From NCBI RefSeq assembly GCF_033001325.1, contig NZ_CP133111.1, positions 2,356,001 through 2,420,000 of the forward strand: 64,000 bases of DNA, given 5' to 3'. The position numbers and the translations under genes were made by a program. Shown piece by piece: positions 47,183 to 55,648 of the stretch (its first letter is position 1; every line of letters begins with the position of its first letter). Under the pieces are notes generated by a model, which saw only the letters and a program-made list of their open reading frames with translations, ran no database searches and was not told the origin of the DNA. The stretch is from Rhodopseudomonas sp. BAL398. Its GTDB lineage: Bacteria > Pseudomonadota > Alphaproteobacteria > Rhizobiales > Xanthobacteraceae.

Positions 47183-47287
47183 CGTCATTGCGAGCCGAGG
47201 CCGGCGCGCGCGCCGGCCGAACGCGAAGCAATCAAGAGCCGCAGGCAAAGCCTGGATTGCTTCGTCGCTACGCTCCTCGCAATGGCG
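47183..47287. repeat. Palindromic intergenic repeat, family 1 (copy 8)
   Basis: CGTCATTGCGAGCCGAGGCC to CTCGCAATGGCG, with inner arms GAAGCAATCAAG and CTGGATTGCTTC. It lies in the gap between the thiolase-like and monooxygenase genes; the remainder of that gap (47017-47182 and 47288-47457) shows nothing else. Confidence 0.85.
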
Positions 47288-47457
47288 ACCTTGAGCTCCG
47301 GGTTCTCGTCGCTGCGCCAGTCATGCGCGCCTCGTCACGAGGCTACGCATTCCGCCATGCAAAATATCCGCGCGTCCCGTCGCGCGATGCCACTTGCGCA
47401 TGACCTTCACCAAGGGAATGCTGTGTCCAACAAAACAAAAACGTTCGGGAGAAACCA

Positions 47458-49122
47458 ATGGCCGTGTCGCAGCCTCACCCCAGCAACAGCCCCAGTGACC
47501 ATTTCGACGTCGTGGTGGTCGGCGCCGGCTTTGCCGGCATGTATCAGTTGCACCGGCTGCGCCAGCGCGGGTTTTCGGCGCGGGTCTATGAGCAGGGCGG
47601 CGACGTCGGCGGCACCTGGTACTGGAATCGCTATCCCGGCGCGCGCTGCGACGTCGAGAGCATGCAATATTCCTATTCGTTCTCCGACGAATTGCAGCAG
47701 CAATGGGACTGGAGCGAGCGCTACGCGCCGCAGCCGGAGATCCTGGCCTATGCCGGCCATGTCGCCGACCGTTTCGGCCTGCGCCGCGACATCCAGTTCA
47801 ACACGCGCGTCGGCTCCGTACTGTTCGACGAGGCGACGCAGCGATGGACGGTGACGACCTCCGACGGCGCGCGCGTCACCGCGCAATATGTCATCCTCGC
47901 CACCGGCTGCCTGTCCAACGCCCGGATGCCCGAGATCGACGGCCTCGATCGCTTCGAGGGCCAGATCTATCACACCGGAAACTGGCCGCACGCGCCGGTC
48001 GACTTCACCGGCTTGCGCGTCGGCGTGATCGGCACCGGATCTTCGGCGATCCAGTCGATACCGATCATCGCCGAACAGGCCAGCCGGCTCACGGTGTTTC
48101 AGCGCACCGCGAATTTCTCGGTGCCGGCGCGCAATGCCCCGTTGACCGCGGAGGAACGCCAGGCATTCCGCGACAATTATCCGGAGATCCGCCGCAAGGC
48201 CCGGCAGGACATGCGCAACGGCATCGTCCAGCCGCTGCCCGATCGCGGCGCGCTCGACGATCCCGACGCGGTGCGCCGCGACAAATATCTGGCGCGCTGG
48301 ACCAGCGGTGGGCTGACCTTCATGGGGGTCTACAACAATCTGACCCTCGACAGGCATGCCAACGACACCGCGGCCGATTTTATCCGCGAGCGCATCGCCG
48401 AGATCGTCGAGGATCCGAAGGTCGCCAGATTGTTGCAGCCGGACAGCCATCCGGTCGGCTCGAAGCGGATCTGCGTCGATACCGATTATTATGCGACCTT
48501 CAACCGCCCCAATGTCGAATTGGTCGATCTGCGCGCCGATCCGATCGCCTGCATCCTGCCCGATGGCCTGCGCACCGCAAACCAGCACTACAAACTCGAC
48601 GCGCTGGTGTTCGCCACCGGTTTCGACGCGATGACCGGCTCGGTGGCGAAGATCGAGATCGTCGGCCGCGGCGAAATGACGCTGAACCGGAAATGGGCCG
48701 AAGGGCCGCGGACTTATCTCGGCCTGATGAGCGCGGGCTTTCCCAATCTGTTCGTCATCACCGGCCCCGGCAGCCCCTCGGTGCTCAGCAACATGATCGT
48801 GTCGATCGAACAGCACGTCGACTGGATCACCGATTGCATCGGCTATCTGCGCGACAATCAGCTGGCCAGCATCGAGGCGAACCGCGAGGCCGAAGACCGC
48901 TGGGTGGCCCATGTCAACGAGGTGGCGCAAGGCACGCTGTATCCGCAGGCGAACTCCTGGTACATGGGCGCCAACATCCCCGGCAAGCCGCAGATCTTCA
49001 TGCCCTATATCGGCGGCGTCGGCGTCTACCGGCAGATCTGCGACGACGTCGCGGCGAAGGGCTATGAGGGGTTTGTGTTGGGTGCGCCGGAACAGCCGAA
49101 ACAGGCCGCGGCCTCGTCCTGA
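47458..49122 (+). CDS. Baeyer-Villiger-type flavin monooxygenase
   Basis: The 554-residue flavoprotein has an FAD-binding motif VVVGAGFAGMYQLHRL (about residue 20), an NADPH-binding motif GVIGTGSSAIQ (about 190) and the Baeyer-Villiger fingerprint FEGQIYHTGNW at residues 166-176 (F-x-G-x3-H-x3-W). It also shows GDVGGTWYWNRYPGARCD, typical of cyclohexanone-monooxygenase-like enzymes. It inserts oxygen next to a ketone, forming an ester or lactone. Its position within a CoA-ligase/crotonase block suggests a cyclic or terpenoid ketone substrate. The ATG at 47458 follows GGGAGAAACC. Confidence 0.9.
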   Translation: MAVSQPHPSNSPSDHFDVVVVGAGFAGMYQLHRLRQRGFSARVYEQGGDVGGTWYWNRYPGARCDVESMQYSYSFSDELQQQWDWSERYAPQPEILAYAGHVADRFGLRRDIQFNTRVGSVLFDEATQRWTVTTSDGARVTAQYVILATGCLSNARMPEIDGLDRFEGQIYHTGNWPHAPVDFTGLRVGVIGTGSSAIQSIPIIAEQASRLTVFQRTANFSVPARNAPLTAEERQAFRDNYPEIRRKARQDMRNGIVQPLPDRGALDDPDAVRRDKYLARWTSGGLTFMGVYNNLTLDRHANDTAADFIRERIAEIVEDPKVARLLQPDSHPVGSKRICVDTDYYATFNRPNVELVDLRADPIACILPDGLRTANQHYKLDALVFATGFDAMTGSVAKIEIVGRGEMTLNRKWAEGPRTYLGLMSAGFPNLFVITGPGSPSVLSNMIVSIEQHVDWITDCIGYLRDNQLASIEANREAEDRWVAHVNEVAQGTLYPQANSWYMGANIPGKPQIFMPYIGGVGVYRQICDDVAAKGYEGFVLGAPEQPKQAAASS

Positions 49123-49170
49123 GCCGCGATCCGCGCCTGGAACCGGTCCCCCGGGCAGACGTTGACGACG

Positions 49171-50040
49171 ATGGCCCAACACGAAAATTCTCAAGGCAAG
49201 GCATCAGGCGTGCCGCCGCGCGCGTCCGGCGCGGATGGCAATGGCATCTCCGAGCAGGAACTCGATGTCGTCGACGATCTGTCGGCGCCGCGGTCGCCGG
49301 TCATCTACGAGGTGGTTCGTCGCCATGGCGAGGAGGAGATGGAGCGGCCGCTGATCTCGCTATGGTGGTCGGGCGTCGCTGCCGGACTCGCGATCAGCTT
49401 CTCGTTGCTGGGCATGGCGATTCTGAAAACCCACCTGCCCAACACGCTTTGGAGCCCGTTGCTGACCAGCGCCGGCTATTGCGTGGGCTTCCTGATCGTG
49501 GTGCTGGGCCGGCTGCAGCTATTTACCGAGAGCACCATCACGGTGGTGTTGCCGGTGCTCAAGGATCCCAGCTCCGGCAATATCCGGCGGATGGCGCGGC
49601 TGTGGTCGATCGTTCTGGCGGCAAATCTCGTCGGCACGCTGTTCGCGGCGCTGTTCTGCAATTTCACGCCGGCGATTTCCGAGACGATCTATGCCGGAAT
49701 GCTGGATGTCAGCCGCAAGCTGATCGAGCTCGGCTGGTGGGAGACGCTGTTTCGCGCCATCGCCTCCGGCTTCCTGATCGCCGCCATGGTGTGGATCATC
49801 CCGAGCGCCGAGAGCGCCAAATTCGCCGTGATCACGCTGATGACCTATCTGATCGCGGTCGGCGAATTCACCCATGTGATCGCCGGCAGCATGGAAGCCT
49901 ATCTGCTGGTGCTCGCCGGCGATTGGGAATGGTGGCGCATGATCGGCCATTTCCTGGTGCCGACATTGCTCGGCAACATCATCGGCGGCACGGCCTTGTT
50001 CGCGCTGATCTCCTACGGGCAGGTCATGCGGGAGATCTGA
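49171..50040 (+). CDS. Formate/nitrite transporter (FNT) family membrane channel
   Basis: The 289-residue protein has a charged N-terminal extension of about 60 residues (SEQELDVVDDLSAPRSPVIYEVV) and six predicted helices with FNT-type sequences (WWSGVAAGLAISFSLLGM; GRLQLFTESTITVVLPVL; GEFTHVIAGSMEAYL; LVPTLLGNIIGGTALF). FNT proteins pass small monocarboxylates such as formate or nitrite. The YfdC-like N-terminal tail separates it from FocA/NirC. A TTG lies three codons upstream of the ATG; I use the ATG. It is 48 bp after the monooxygenase on the same strand and faces the SDR. Confidence 0.85.
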   Translation: MAQHENSQGKASGVPPRASGADGNGISEQELDVVDDLSAPRSPVIYEVVRRHGEEEMERPLISLWWSGVAAGLAISFSLLGMAILKTHLPNTLWSPLLTSAGYCVGFLIVVLGRLQLFTESTITVVLPVLKDPSSGNIRRMARLWSIVLAANLVGTLFAALFCNFTPAISETIYAGMLDVSRKLIELGWWETLFRAIASGFLIAAMVWIIPSAESAKFAVITLMTYLIAVGEFTHVIAGSMEAYLLVLAGDWEWWRMIGHFLVPTLLGNIIGGTALFALISYGQVMREI

Positions 50041-50061
50041 CCGTCCGGCGTGCCGCGATGC

Positions 50062-50841
50062 TCAGAACGCCGTGTAACCGCCGTCGATCAGGAAGGTGTC
50101 GGCGGTGTGATAGGACGAGGCCTTGCTCATCAGATAGACCGCGATGCCGCCGAAATCCTCCGGCTCGCCGAAGCGGCGCAGCGGAATTCGCGGCATCACA
50201 TTGGCGACGAATTTTTCATTGCCCATGATGCCGGCGGTCATGTCGCTCTTGATCCAGCCCGGCAGGATGGCGTTGGCGGTGACGCCCTGCCGCGCCAGCT
50301 CGACCGCGAGCGCGCGCACCAGCGCGTTGATCGCCGCCTTGGTGGCCGCATAATGCTCGTTGCGCGCGGTGCCGAAGATCGACGCCAGCGACGAGGTCGC
50401 CACCAGCCGGCCGAACGGATCGCCGGCGGCGGCGCGCTCGGTCATGTGCCGAGCGGCGAGCTGGAACACGTGAAACACGCCGTCCAGATTGGTGGCGAAC
50501 ATCTCGCGCCATTGCTGCTCGGTGCGGTCGATGAAGGCATGGCGGCCGCCGCCACCGATCCCCGCATTGGCGAAGCAGCCGTCGACCCGGCCGAAGGCGC
50601 CCAGCGTGGCGTCCATCGCCGCCTTCACAGAACCGGTGTCGGTGACGTCACAGACCCTGGCCTCGACCTTGCCGGGCGAACCGGCCATCGTCGCCAGCGC
50701 GGCCTTGTTCTTGTCGTCGTTGCGGCCCCAGATCGAGACATTGCAGCCGGCCGCGGCCAGCGCCTGCGCCATGCCGAGGCCAATGCCGCCATTACCGCCG
50801 GTGACGATCGCGACGCGGCCGCTGAGGTCGAATATTCCCAT
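50062..50841 (-). CDS. SDR-family oxidoreductase (FabG-like)
   Basis: The 259-residue SDR has IVTGGNGGIGLGMA (about residue 12), FANAGIGGG (about 92), catalytic Ser in TSSLASIFG, and HYAATKAAINALV. It is a classical NAD(P)-dependent dehydrogenase acting on a hydroxy or keto intermediate of the block. The ATG at 50841 follows the CGCAGAAAATGG region; the 29 upstream codons are Arg/Cys-rich and are discarded. It converges with the FNT gene and diverges from the crotonase operon with about 170 bp between. Confidence 0.87.
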   Translation of the reverse strand: MGIFDLSGRVAIVTGGNGGIGLGMAQALAAAGCNVSIWGRNDDKNKAALATMAGSPGKVEARVCDVTDTGSVKAAMDATLGAFGRVDGCFANAGIGGGGRHAFIDRTEQQWREMFATNLDGVFHVFQLAARHMTERAAAGDPFGRLVATSSLASIFGTARNEHYAATKAAINALVRALAVELARQGVTANAILPGWIKSDMTAGIMGNEKFVANVMPRIPLRRFGEPEDFGGIAVYLMSKASSYHTADTFLIDGGYTAF

Positions 50842-51007
50842 GATGCGTTTCCATTTTCTGCGGCGCGCGTTACATCGTGCGTCCGATGGCGGGCAGTTAT
50901 TGCTCCGCGACCATGGACAAGCCGGCACGAAAAATCAAATATGGCGCGAAGTTCAAACGCCTTCCATAACGCGGAATAACGCGCGGACCCAGATCACGAG
51001 GAACCCC

Positions 51008-51805
51008 ATGCAGTTCAAACACGTCACGCTCGATTTCGACGGCGCGGTCGCCATCCTGAAGCTCGACCACCAGGAGGTGATGAACGCGGTGTCGATCGAC
51101 ATGCTCGGCGGCCTCGGCGAGGCGCTGGACACCATCGAGGACAAGAAGGCCGAGGTGCGCTGCCTGATCATCACCGGGGCCGGCCGCGCCTTCTGCACCG
51201 GCGCCAATCTGCAGGGCCGCGGCAATGACACCAAGATAAGCAGCGGCAAGGGCGCCGGCGCGGCGCTGGAGACCGCGTTCCACCCATTCCTGCGCCGGCT
51301 GCGCAAGCTGCATTGCCCGATCGTCACCTCGGTCAACGGTCCGGCCGCCGGCGCCGGCATGAGCTTCGCGCTGATGGGCGACATGATCCTGTGCGCGCGC
51401 TCGTCCTACTTCCTGCAGGCGTTCCGCCGCATCGGCCTGGTGCCGGATTGCGGCTCGACCTGGATCCTGCCGCGATTGATCGGCAAGGCGCGCTCGGTGG
51501 AATTGTCGCTGCTCGGCGAAAAGCTGCCGGCCGAAAAGGCGCTGGAATGGGGCCTGGTCAACCGGGTCTATGACGATGCCGCGCTGTGGGACGAGACCCT
51601 GAAGCTGGCGCAGGAACTGTCCAACGGTCCGACCGTGGCGCTGGCGCTGATCCGCAAGATGTATTGGGACAGTCCGGAGAACTCCTTCGAAGAACAGCTC
51701 AATATGGAATTCGAATCGCAGCGGATCGCCGGCTCCACCGAGGACTTCAAGGAAGGCGTCGGCGCGTTCCTGGCCAAACGCCCGGCGCAGTTCAAGGGCA
51801 AATAG
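51008..51805 (+). CDS. Enoyl-CoA hydratase/isomerase (crotonase family)
   Basis: The 265-residue crotonase has GRAFCTGANLQGRG (about residue 60) and NGPAAGAGMSFALMGDMIL (about 110). The GRAFCTGANLQ segment and the C-terminal tail GVGAFLAKRPAQFKGK resemble PaaG-type isomerases. The second catalytic Glu is replaced by Asp/Cys in GLVPDCGSTW, also PaaG-like. It starts a three-gene operon with the phosphotransferase and DUF6285 protein. The ATG at 51008 is chosen; the frame continues upstream without support. Confidence 0.88.
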   Translation: MQFKHVTLDFDGAVAILKLDHQEVMNAVSIDMLGGLGEALDTIEDKKAEVRCLIITGAGRAFCTGANLQGRGNDTKISSGKGAGAALETAFHPFLRRLRKLHCPIVTSVNGPAAGAGMSFALMGDMILCARSSYFLQAFRRIGLVPDCGSTWILPRLIGKARSVELSLLGEKLPAEKALEWGLVNRVYDDAALWDETLKLAQELSNGPTVALALIRKMYWDSPENSFEEQLNMEFESQRIAGSTEDFKEGVGAFLAKRPAQFKGK

Positions 51806-51810
51806 GCCGC

Positions 51811-52806
51811 ATGGCGGCAGCGATCGAAGAGCCGCTGGCGCGGTGCGTCCGGGCCTGGTGCCCGGGCGCAACCGGCGTCGGCAATGCGGCGCGGCTATCC
51901 GGCGGCGCCAGCCAGGAAACCTGGTCGTTCGACATCCTGCATCCGGACGGCGATCTCGGCGCCATCCTGCGTCGCGCGCCTGCGGGCTATGGCGCCGCGC
52001 CGTCGCGCGCTGCGGGTCTGGCCGCCGAGGCGACGCTGATGCGGCTGGCGCATGACGCGGGCGTGCCCTCGCCGCGCGTCCTGCATGTGCTGGAGCCGGG
52101 CGACGCGCTCGGCACCGGATTTATCATGGCGCGGGTCGAGGGTGAAACCATCCCGCGCAAGATTTTGCGCGACGAACAATTCGCCGCCGCGCGGCCGATG
52201 CTCGCCCGCCAGCTCGGTGGGATCCTCGCCGGCATCCACGGGCTGCCGCTGACGCAATTGCCTGCGTTGCGAAGTATGACCGCCGCCGCCGAAATCGCCG
52301 AGCTGCGACGCGACTATCACAACTTCAACTGGCCGCGCCCGGTGTTCGAACTGGCGCTGCACTGGCTCGCCGATCACGACCCCGGCGAAAGCGCGCGCCA
52401 GACGCTGGTCCATGGCGATTTCCGCCACGGCAATCTGATCATCGGCCCGGACGGCGTTCGCGCCGTGCTCGACTGGGAGCTGGCGCATCTCGGCGATCCG
52501 ATGGAGGATCTCGGCTGGGTCTGCGTCAATTCCTGGCGCTTCGGCGAGATCGACAAGCCGGCCGGCGGGCTCGGCTCGCGCGAGGAATTGTTCGCCGGCT
52601 ATGAGGCGGCGCAAGGCGAACGCGTCGACGTCGAGCGGGTGATGTTCTGGGAAGTGATGGGCACGCTGCGCTGGGGCGTGATGTGCTGCGGCATGATGCA
52701 ACGCTTTCGCGACGGCCCCGACCATTCGGTCGAGCGCGCGATGATCGGGCGGCGCTCCTCGGAAACCGAAATCGACCTGTTGCGGCTATTGGCGCCGCGG
52801 GCATGA
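51811..52806 (+). CDS. APH/ACAD10-like phosphotransferase
   Basis: The 331-residue protein has a protein-kinase-like fold of the APH family: the catalytic loop LVHGDFRHGNLII (about residue 205) and the Mg-binding VLDWELAHLGDP (about 223). In acyl-CoA clusters such proteins resemble the kinase part of ACAD10/ACAD11, which phosphorylates 4-hydroxyacyl-CoA in the breakdown of 4-hydroxy acids. That activity is an inference. It begins 5 bp after the crotonase stop. The last residue and the stop codon fall inside a repeat element. Confidence 0.85.
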   Translation: MAAAIEEPLARCVRAWCPGATGVGNAARLSGGASQETWSFDILHPDGDLGAILRRAPAGYGAAPSRAAGLAAEATLMRLAHDAGVPSPRVLHVLEPGDALGTGFIMARVEGETIPRKILRDEQFAAARPMLARQLGGILAGIHGLPLTQLPALRSMTAAAEIAELRRDYHNFNWPRPVFELALHWLADHDPGESARQTLVHGDFRHGNLIIGPDGVRAVLDWELAHLGDPMEDLGWVCVNSWRFGEIDKPAGGLGSREELFAGYEAAQGERVDVERVMFWEVMGTLRWGVMCCGMMQRFRDGPDHSVERAMIGRRSSETEIDLLRLLAPRA

Positions 52807-52847
52807 TCCCGAAAAGTGGGCTTCCGGTTTTCGGCTCAGATCATGCC
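52801..52847. repeat. Rhizobiales-type inverted repeat (GCATGATC...GATCATGC)
   Basis: GCATGATCCCGAAAAGTGGG and CTTCCGGTTTTCGG-CTCAGATCATGC form an inverted repeat familiar from many Rhizobiales intergenic regions. It starts within the last codon of the phosphotransferase and supplies its TGA. Confidence 0.75.
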
Positions 52848-52866
52848 CAAGTGATAGGACATCGCA

Positions 52867-53244
52867 ATGCAGGATGAACCGACACCGAGCGAGCTGATCC
52901 AGGCGGCGGCGGATTTCATCCGCGCCGAGATCGCGCCGCAGATCTCAGGCCACGCCGCGTTCAAGCTGCGGGTATCGCTGAACGCGCTGGACCTGGTGGT
53001 GCGGCAATTGGCGCTGGCGCAGGCCAGCGACGCCAGAGAGGCAACCGATCTATCGGCCTTGCTGGGACTGCAGGGCTCGCTGCAAGAGCTCAACGCCGTG
53101 CTGGCGCAGCGCATCGCCAGCGGCGAGATGGATCTGCGCACACCGGGGCTGCAGGACCATCTATGGCGCACCACGCTGGCGAAACTCGCGGTCGACCAGC
53201 CGAACTACGCAGCGTATCGGCGCGAGATGAAGCGCGACGGCTGA
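52867..53244 (+). CDS. DUF6285-family small protein
   Basis: The 125-residue, mostly helical protein (MQDEPTPSELIQAAADFIRAE to YAAYRREMKRDG) matches DUF6285, which is commonly encoded beside APH/ACAD10-like phosphotransferases. The function is unknown; it may be a partner of that enzyme. It is the last gene of the operon, separated from the phosphotransferase by the short inverted repeat. Confidence 0.8.
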   Translation: MQDEPTPSELIQAAADFIRAEIAPQISGHAAFKLRVSLNALDLVVRQLALAQASDAREATDLSALLGLQGSLQELNAVLAQRIASGEMDLRTPGLQDHLWRTTLAKLAVDQPNYAAYRREMKRDG

Positions 53245-53258
53245 CCAGAACACATCCA

Positions 53259-53407
53259 CGTCATTCCGGGGCGCGAGCCTCTTGGCGAGCGAGCCCGGAA
53301 TCCATACGCCGCAGCATTGGCGTTATGGCGATGCCGTTCGTCACATTCCCGCCAGGGGTTATGGATTCCGGGCCTGCGCCCCAAGAGGGGCGCATCCCGG
53401 AATGACG
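53259..53407. repeat. Palindromic repeat, family 2 (second copy)
   Basis: CGTCATTCCGGGGCGCGAGC at the left pairs with CGCATCCCGGAATGACG at the right, with inner CCCGGAATCCATA and TATGGATTCCGGG. It lies between the convergent DUF6285 and crotonase genes. Confidence 0.85.
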
Positions 53408-53462
53408 ACCTTGAAGATTGCGCTTCGGTTCATTTGCAGCGAATGCGGATTTCGTTGCGCTG

Positions 53463-54242
53463 CTATTTCCCCGTCCAATTCGGCTTGCGCTTTTCCGAAA
53501 ATGCTTTCGGCCCTTCGATGTAGTCCTGCGACGCCGCCATCGCCTTGACCGCCGGGTAGTCGCGCTGCTCGGCGATCGCCTGTTCGAGCGACACCGCGAG
53601 GCCGCGCTCGATGGTCTGCTTGGAGGCGCGGATCGACATCGGGCTGTTGGCGCAGATCGTCGCGGCCCAGCGCTCGGCGGCGGCGAGCGCTTCGCCGGCC
53701 GGCACCACCTCGTTGACGAAGCCGAGTTCGTAGCCCTCCTGCGCCTTCACATGGCGCGCGGTCAGGATCATTCCCATCGCGCGCTTCAGTCCGATCTGGC
53801 GCGGCAGCCGGTGCAAGCCGCCGGCCAAGGCGGCAAGGCCGACCTTCGGCTCCGGCAGCGCGAAGGTGGCGTTTTCCGACGCGATGATCAGGTCACAGGC
53901 CAGCGCGATCTCGAAACCGCCGCCCATCGCCACGCCATTGACCGCGGCAATGATCGGCTTGTCGCAATCGAACCGCGAGGTGAGACCCGCGAAGCCGCTT
54001 TCGGCCCAGCCGCGCTTGCCGCCGGCGGCCTGCCATTTCAGATCATTGCCGGCGCAGAACGCCTTGTCGCCGGCACCGGTGACGATCGCCACCCATTGCT
54101 CGGGATCGGCGGCGAAGTCGTTGAACACCTCGTGCAATTCGAAATGCGCGTCAGTGTGCAGCGCGTTGTAAACCTCCGGGCGCGACAGCGTCACGATGGT
54201 CACCGGCCCCTTGCGTGTGACGGTGGAGAATTGGTGCGCCAT
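53463..54242 (-). CDS. Enoyl-CoA hydratase/carnitinyl-CoA dehydratase-like crotonase
   Basis: The 259-residue crotonase has DKAFCAGNDLKWQAAG (about residue 60) and AAVNGVAMGGGFEIALACDL (about 98), with catalytic-type Glu in FALPEPKVGLAALAGG. The FALPEPKVGLAA form is typical of carnitinyl-CoA dehydratase-like enzymes. It diverges from the acyl-CoA dehydrogenase with about 115 bp between. The two probably act in successive steps. Confidence 0.88.
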   Translation of the reverse strand: MAHQFSTVTRKGPVTIVTLSRPEVYNALHTDAHFELHEVFNDFAADPEQWVAIVTGAGDKAFCAGNDLKWQAAGGKRGWAESGFAGLTSRFDCDKPIIAAVNGVAMGGGFEIALACDLIIASENATFALPEPKVGLAALAGGLHRLPRQIGLKRAMGMILTARHVKAQEGYELGFVNEVVPAGEALAAAERWAATICANSPMSIRASKQTIERGLAVSLEQAIAEQRDYPAVKAMAASQDYIEGPKAFSEKRKPNWTGK

Positions 54243-54357
54243 CGCGGCCTCCCTTTTTTCGTTGAGCAGAATTTGCGCGCGTAGTCGCGCTTGACTTGAT
54301 TTGACGATGTCACCTTAATCGGTCGCATAACAAGATCAAAAAACGCGGGAGCACGCC

Positions 54358-55632
54358 TTGGATTTTTCATTGCCGGCCGATCTGGTCGCCTATCTCGCCG
54401 AGCTCGATCGTTTCATCGCCGACAAGGTCAAGCCGATCGAGGAAAGCGACGACAACATCCGCTTCTTCGATCATCGCCGCGAATGGGCGCGCACCGATTT
54501 CGACAATGGCGGATTGCCGCGCCACGAATGGGAGCAATTGCTGCGCCGGGTAAAGACCCTCGCCGACGAAGCCGGGCATCTGCGCTTTGCGATTCCGAAG
54601 CGCTATGGCGGCAAGGACGGCTCCAATCTGTGGATGGCGGTAATCCGCGAACATTTCGCCGCCAAGGGGCTCGGCCTGCACAATGACCTGCAGAACGAGC
54701 ATTCGATCGTCGGCAATCTGCCGCTGGTGACGATGCTGGATCGCTATGGCCGCGACGACCAGAAGGCGATGATCGAGGGCTCGATCACCGGCAAGTACCG
54801 CATCACCTTCGGGCTCACCGAACCCGAGCATGGCTCCGACGCCACCCATATGGAAACCCGCGCCGTCGAAGCCACGCGTGACGGCAAGAAGGGCTGGGTG
54901 ATCAATGGCGAGAAGATGTGGACGACCGGCATGCACGTCGCTACCCATTGCGCGCTGTTCGCGCGCACCTCGGGCGAGGACGGCGACGCCCGCGGCATCA
55001 CCTGCTTCCTGGTGCCGGCCAAGGCCGACGGCGTCAAGGTCGAGGAATATTTGTGGACCTTCAACATGCCGACCGATCATCCGCGCGTCAGCTTCACCGG
55101 CGTGTTCGTCCCGGACGATGCGCTGTTCGGTGAGGTCGGCCGCGGGCTGTCGCTGGCGCAGTGCTTTGTCCACGAGAACCGCATCCGGCAGGCCGCCAGT
55201 TCATTGGGCGCCGCGGTGTACTGCATCAACGAGAGCGTGAAATACGCCCGCGAGCGAAAACCGTTCGGGCAGGAGCTGGCGCGCAACCAGGGCATTCAGT
55301 TCCCGCTGGTCGAACTCGCCACCCAGGCCGAGATGCTGCGATTGCTGATCCGCAAGACCGCGTGGGAGATGGATCAACTGACTCAGACGCAGGTCGAGCA
55401 CACGCTGTCCGACAAGGTGTCGATGTGCAATTACTGGGCGAACCGATTGTGCTGTGAATCCGCCGATCGCGCGATGCAGGTCCATGGCGGCATGGGCTAT
55501 TCGCGGCACAAGCCGTTCGAGCACATCTACCGCCATCACCGCCGCTACCGCATCACCGAGGGCAGCGAGGAAATCCAGATGCGCAAGGTGGCCGGATTCC
55601 TGTTCGGCTATATGGGCGCCGGCAAGCACTGA
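54358..55632 (+). CDS. Acyl-CoA dehydrogenase
   Basis: The 424-residue flavoenzyme shows the acyl-CoA dehydrogenase signatures ITFGLTEPEHGSDATHMETRA (about residue 145), NGEKMWTTGMH and the C-terminal MQVHGGMGYSRHKPFEHIYRHHRRYRITEGSEEIQ. It introduces a double bond into an acyl-CoA. The start appears to be TTG (54358) after CGGGAG; no ATG or GTG matches the family start. The N-terminal domain is long (YLAELDRFIADKVKPIEESDD), as in ACAD10/11-like dehydrogenases, which would fit the neighbouring APH-family kinase. Confidence 0.9.
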   Translation: MDFSLPADLVAYLAELDRFIADKVKPIEESDDNIRFFDHRREWARTDFDNGGLPRHEWEQLLRRVKTLADEAGHLRFAIPKRYGGKDGSNLWMAVIREHFAAKGLGLHNDLQNEHSIVGNLPLVTMLDRYGRDDQKAMIEGSITGKYRITFGLTEPEHGSDATHMETRAVEATRDGKKGWVINGEKMWTTGMHVATHCALFARTSGEDGDARGITCFLVPAKADGVKVEEYLWTFNMPTDHPRVSFTGVFVPDDALFGEVGRGLSLAQCFVHENRIRQAASSLGAAVYCINESVKYARERKPFGQELARNQGIQFPLVELATQAEMLRLLIRKTAWEMDQLTQTQVEHTLSDKVSMCNYWANRLCCESADRAMQVHGGMGYSRHKPFEHIYRHHRRYRITEGSEEIQMRKVAGFLFGYMGAGKH

Positions 55633-55648
55633 CGGCGGCGACCAGCGT

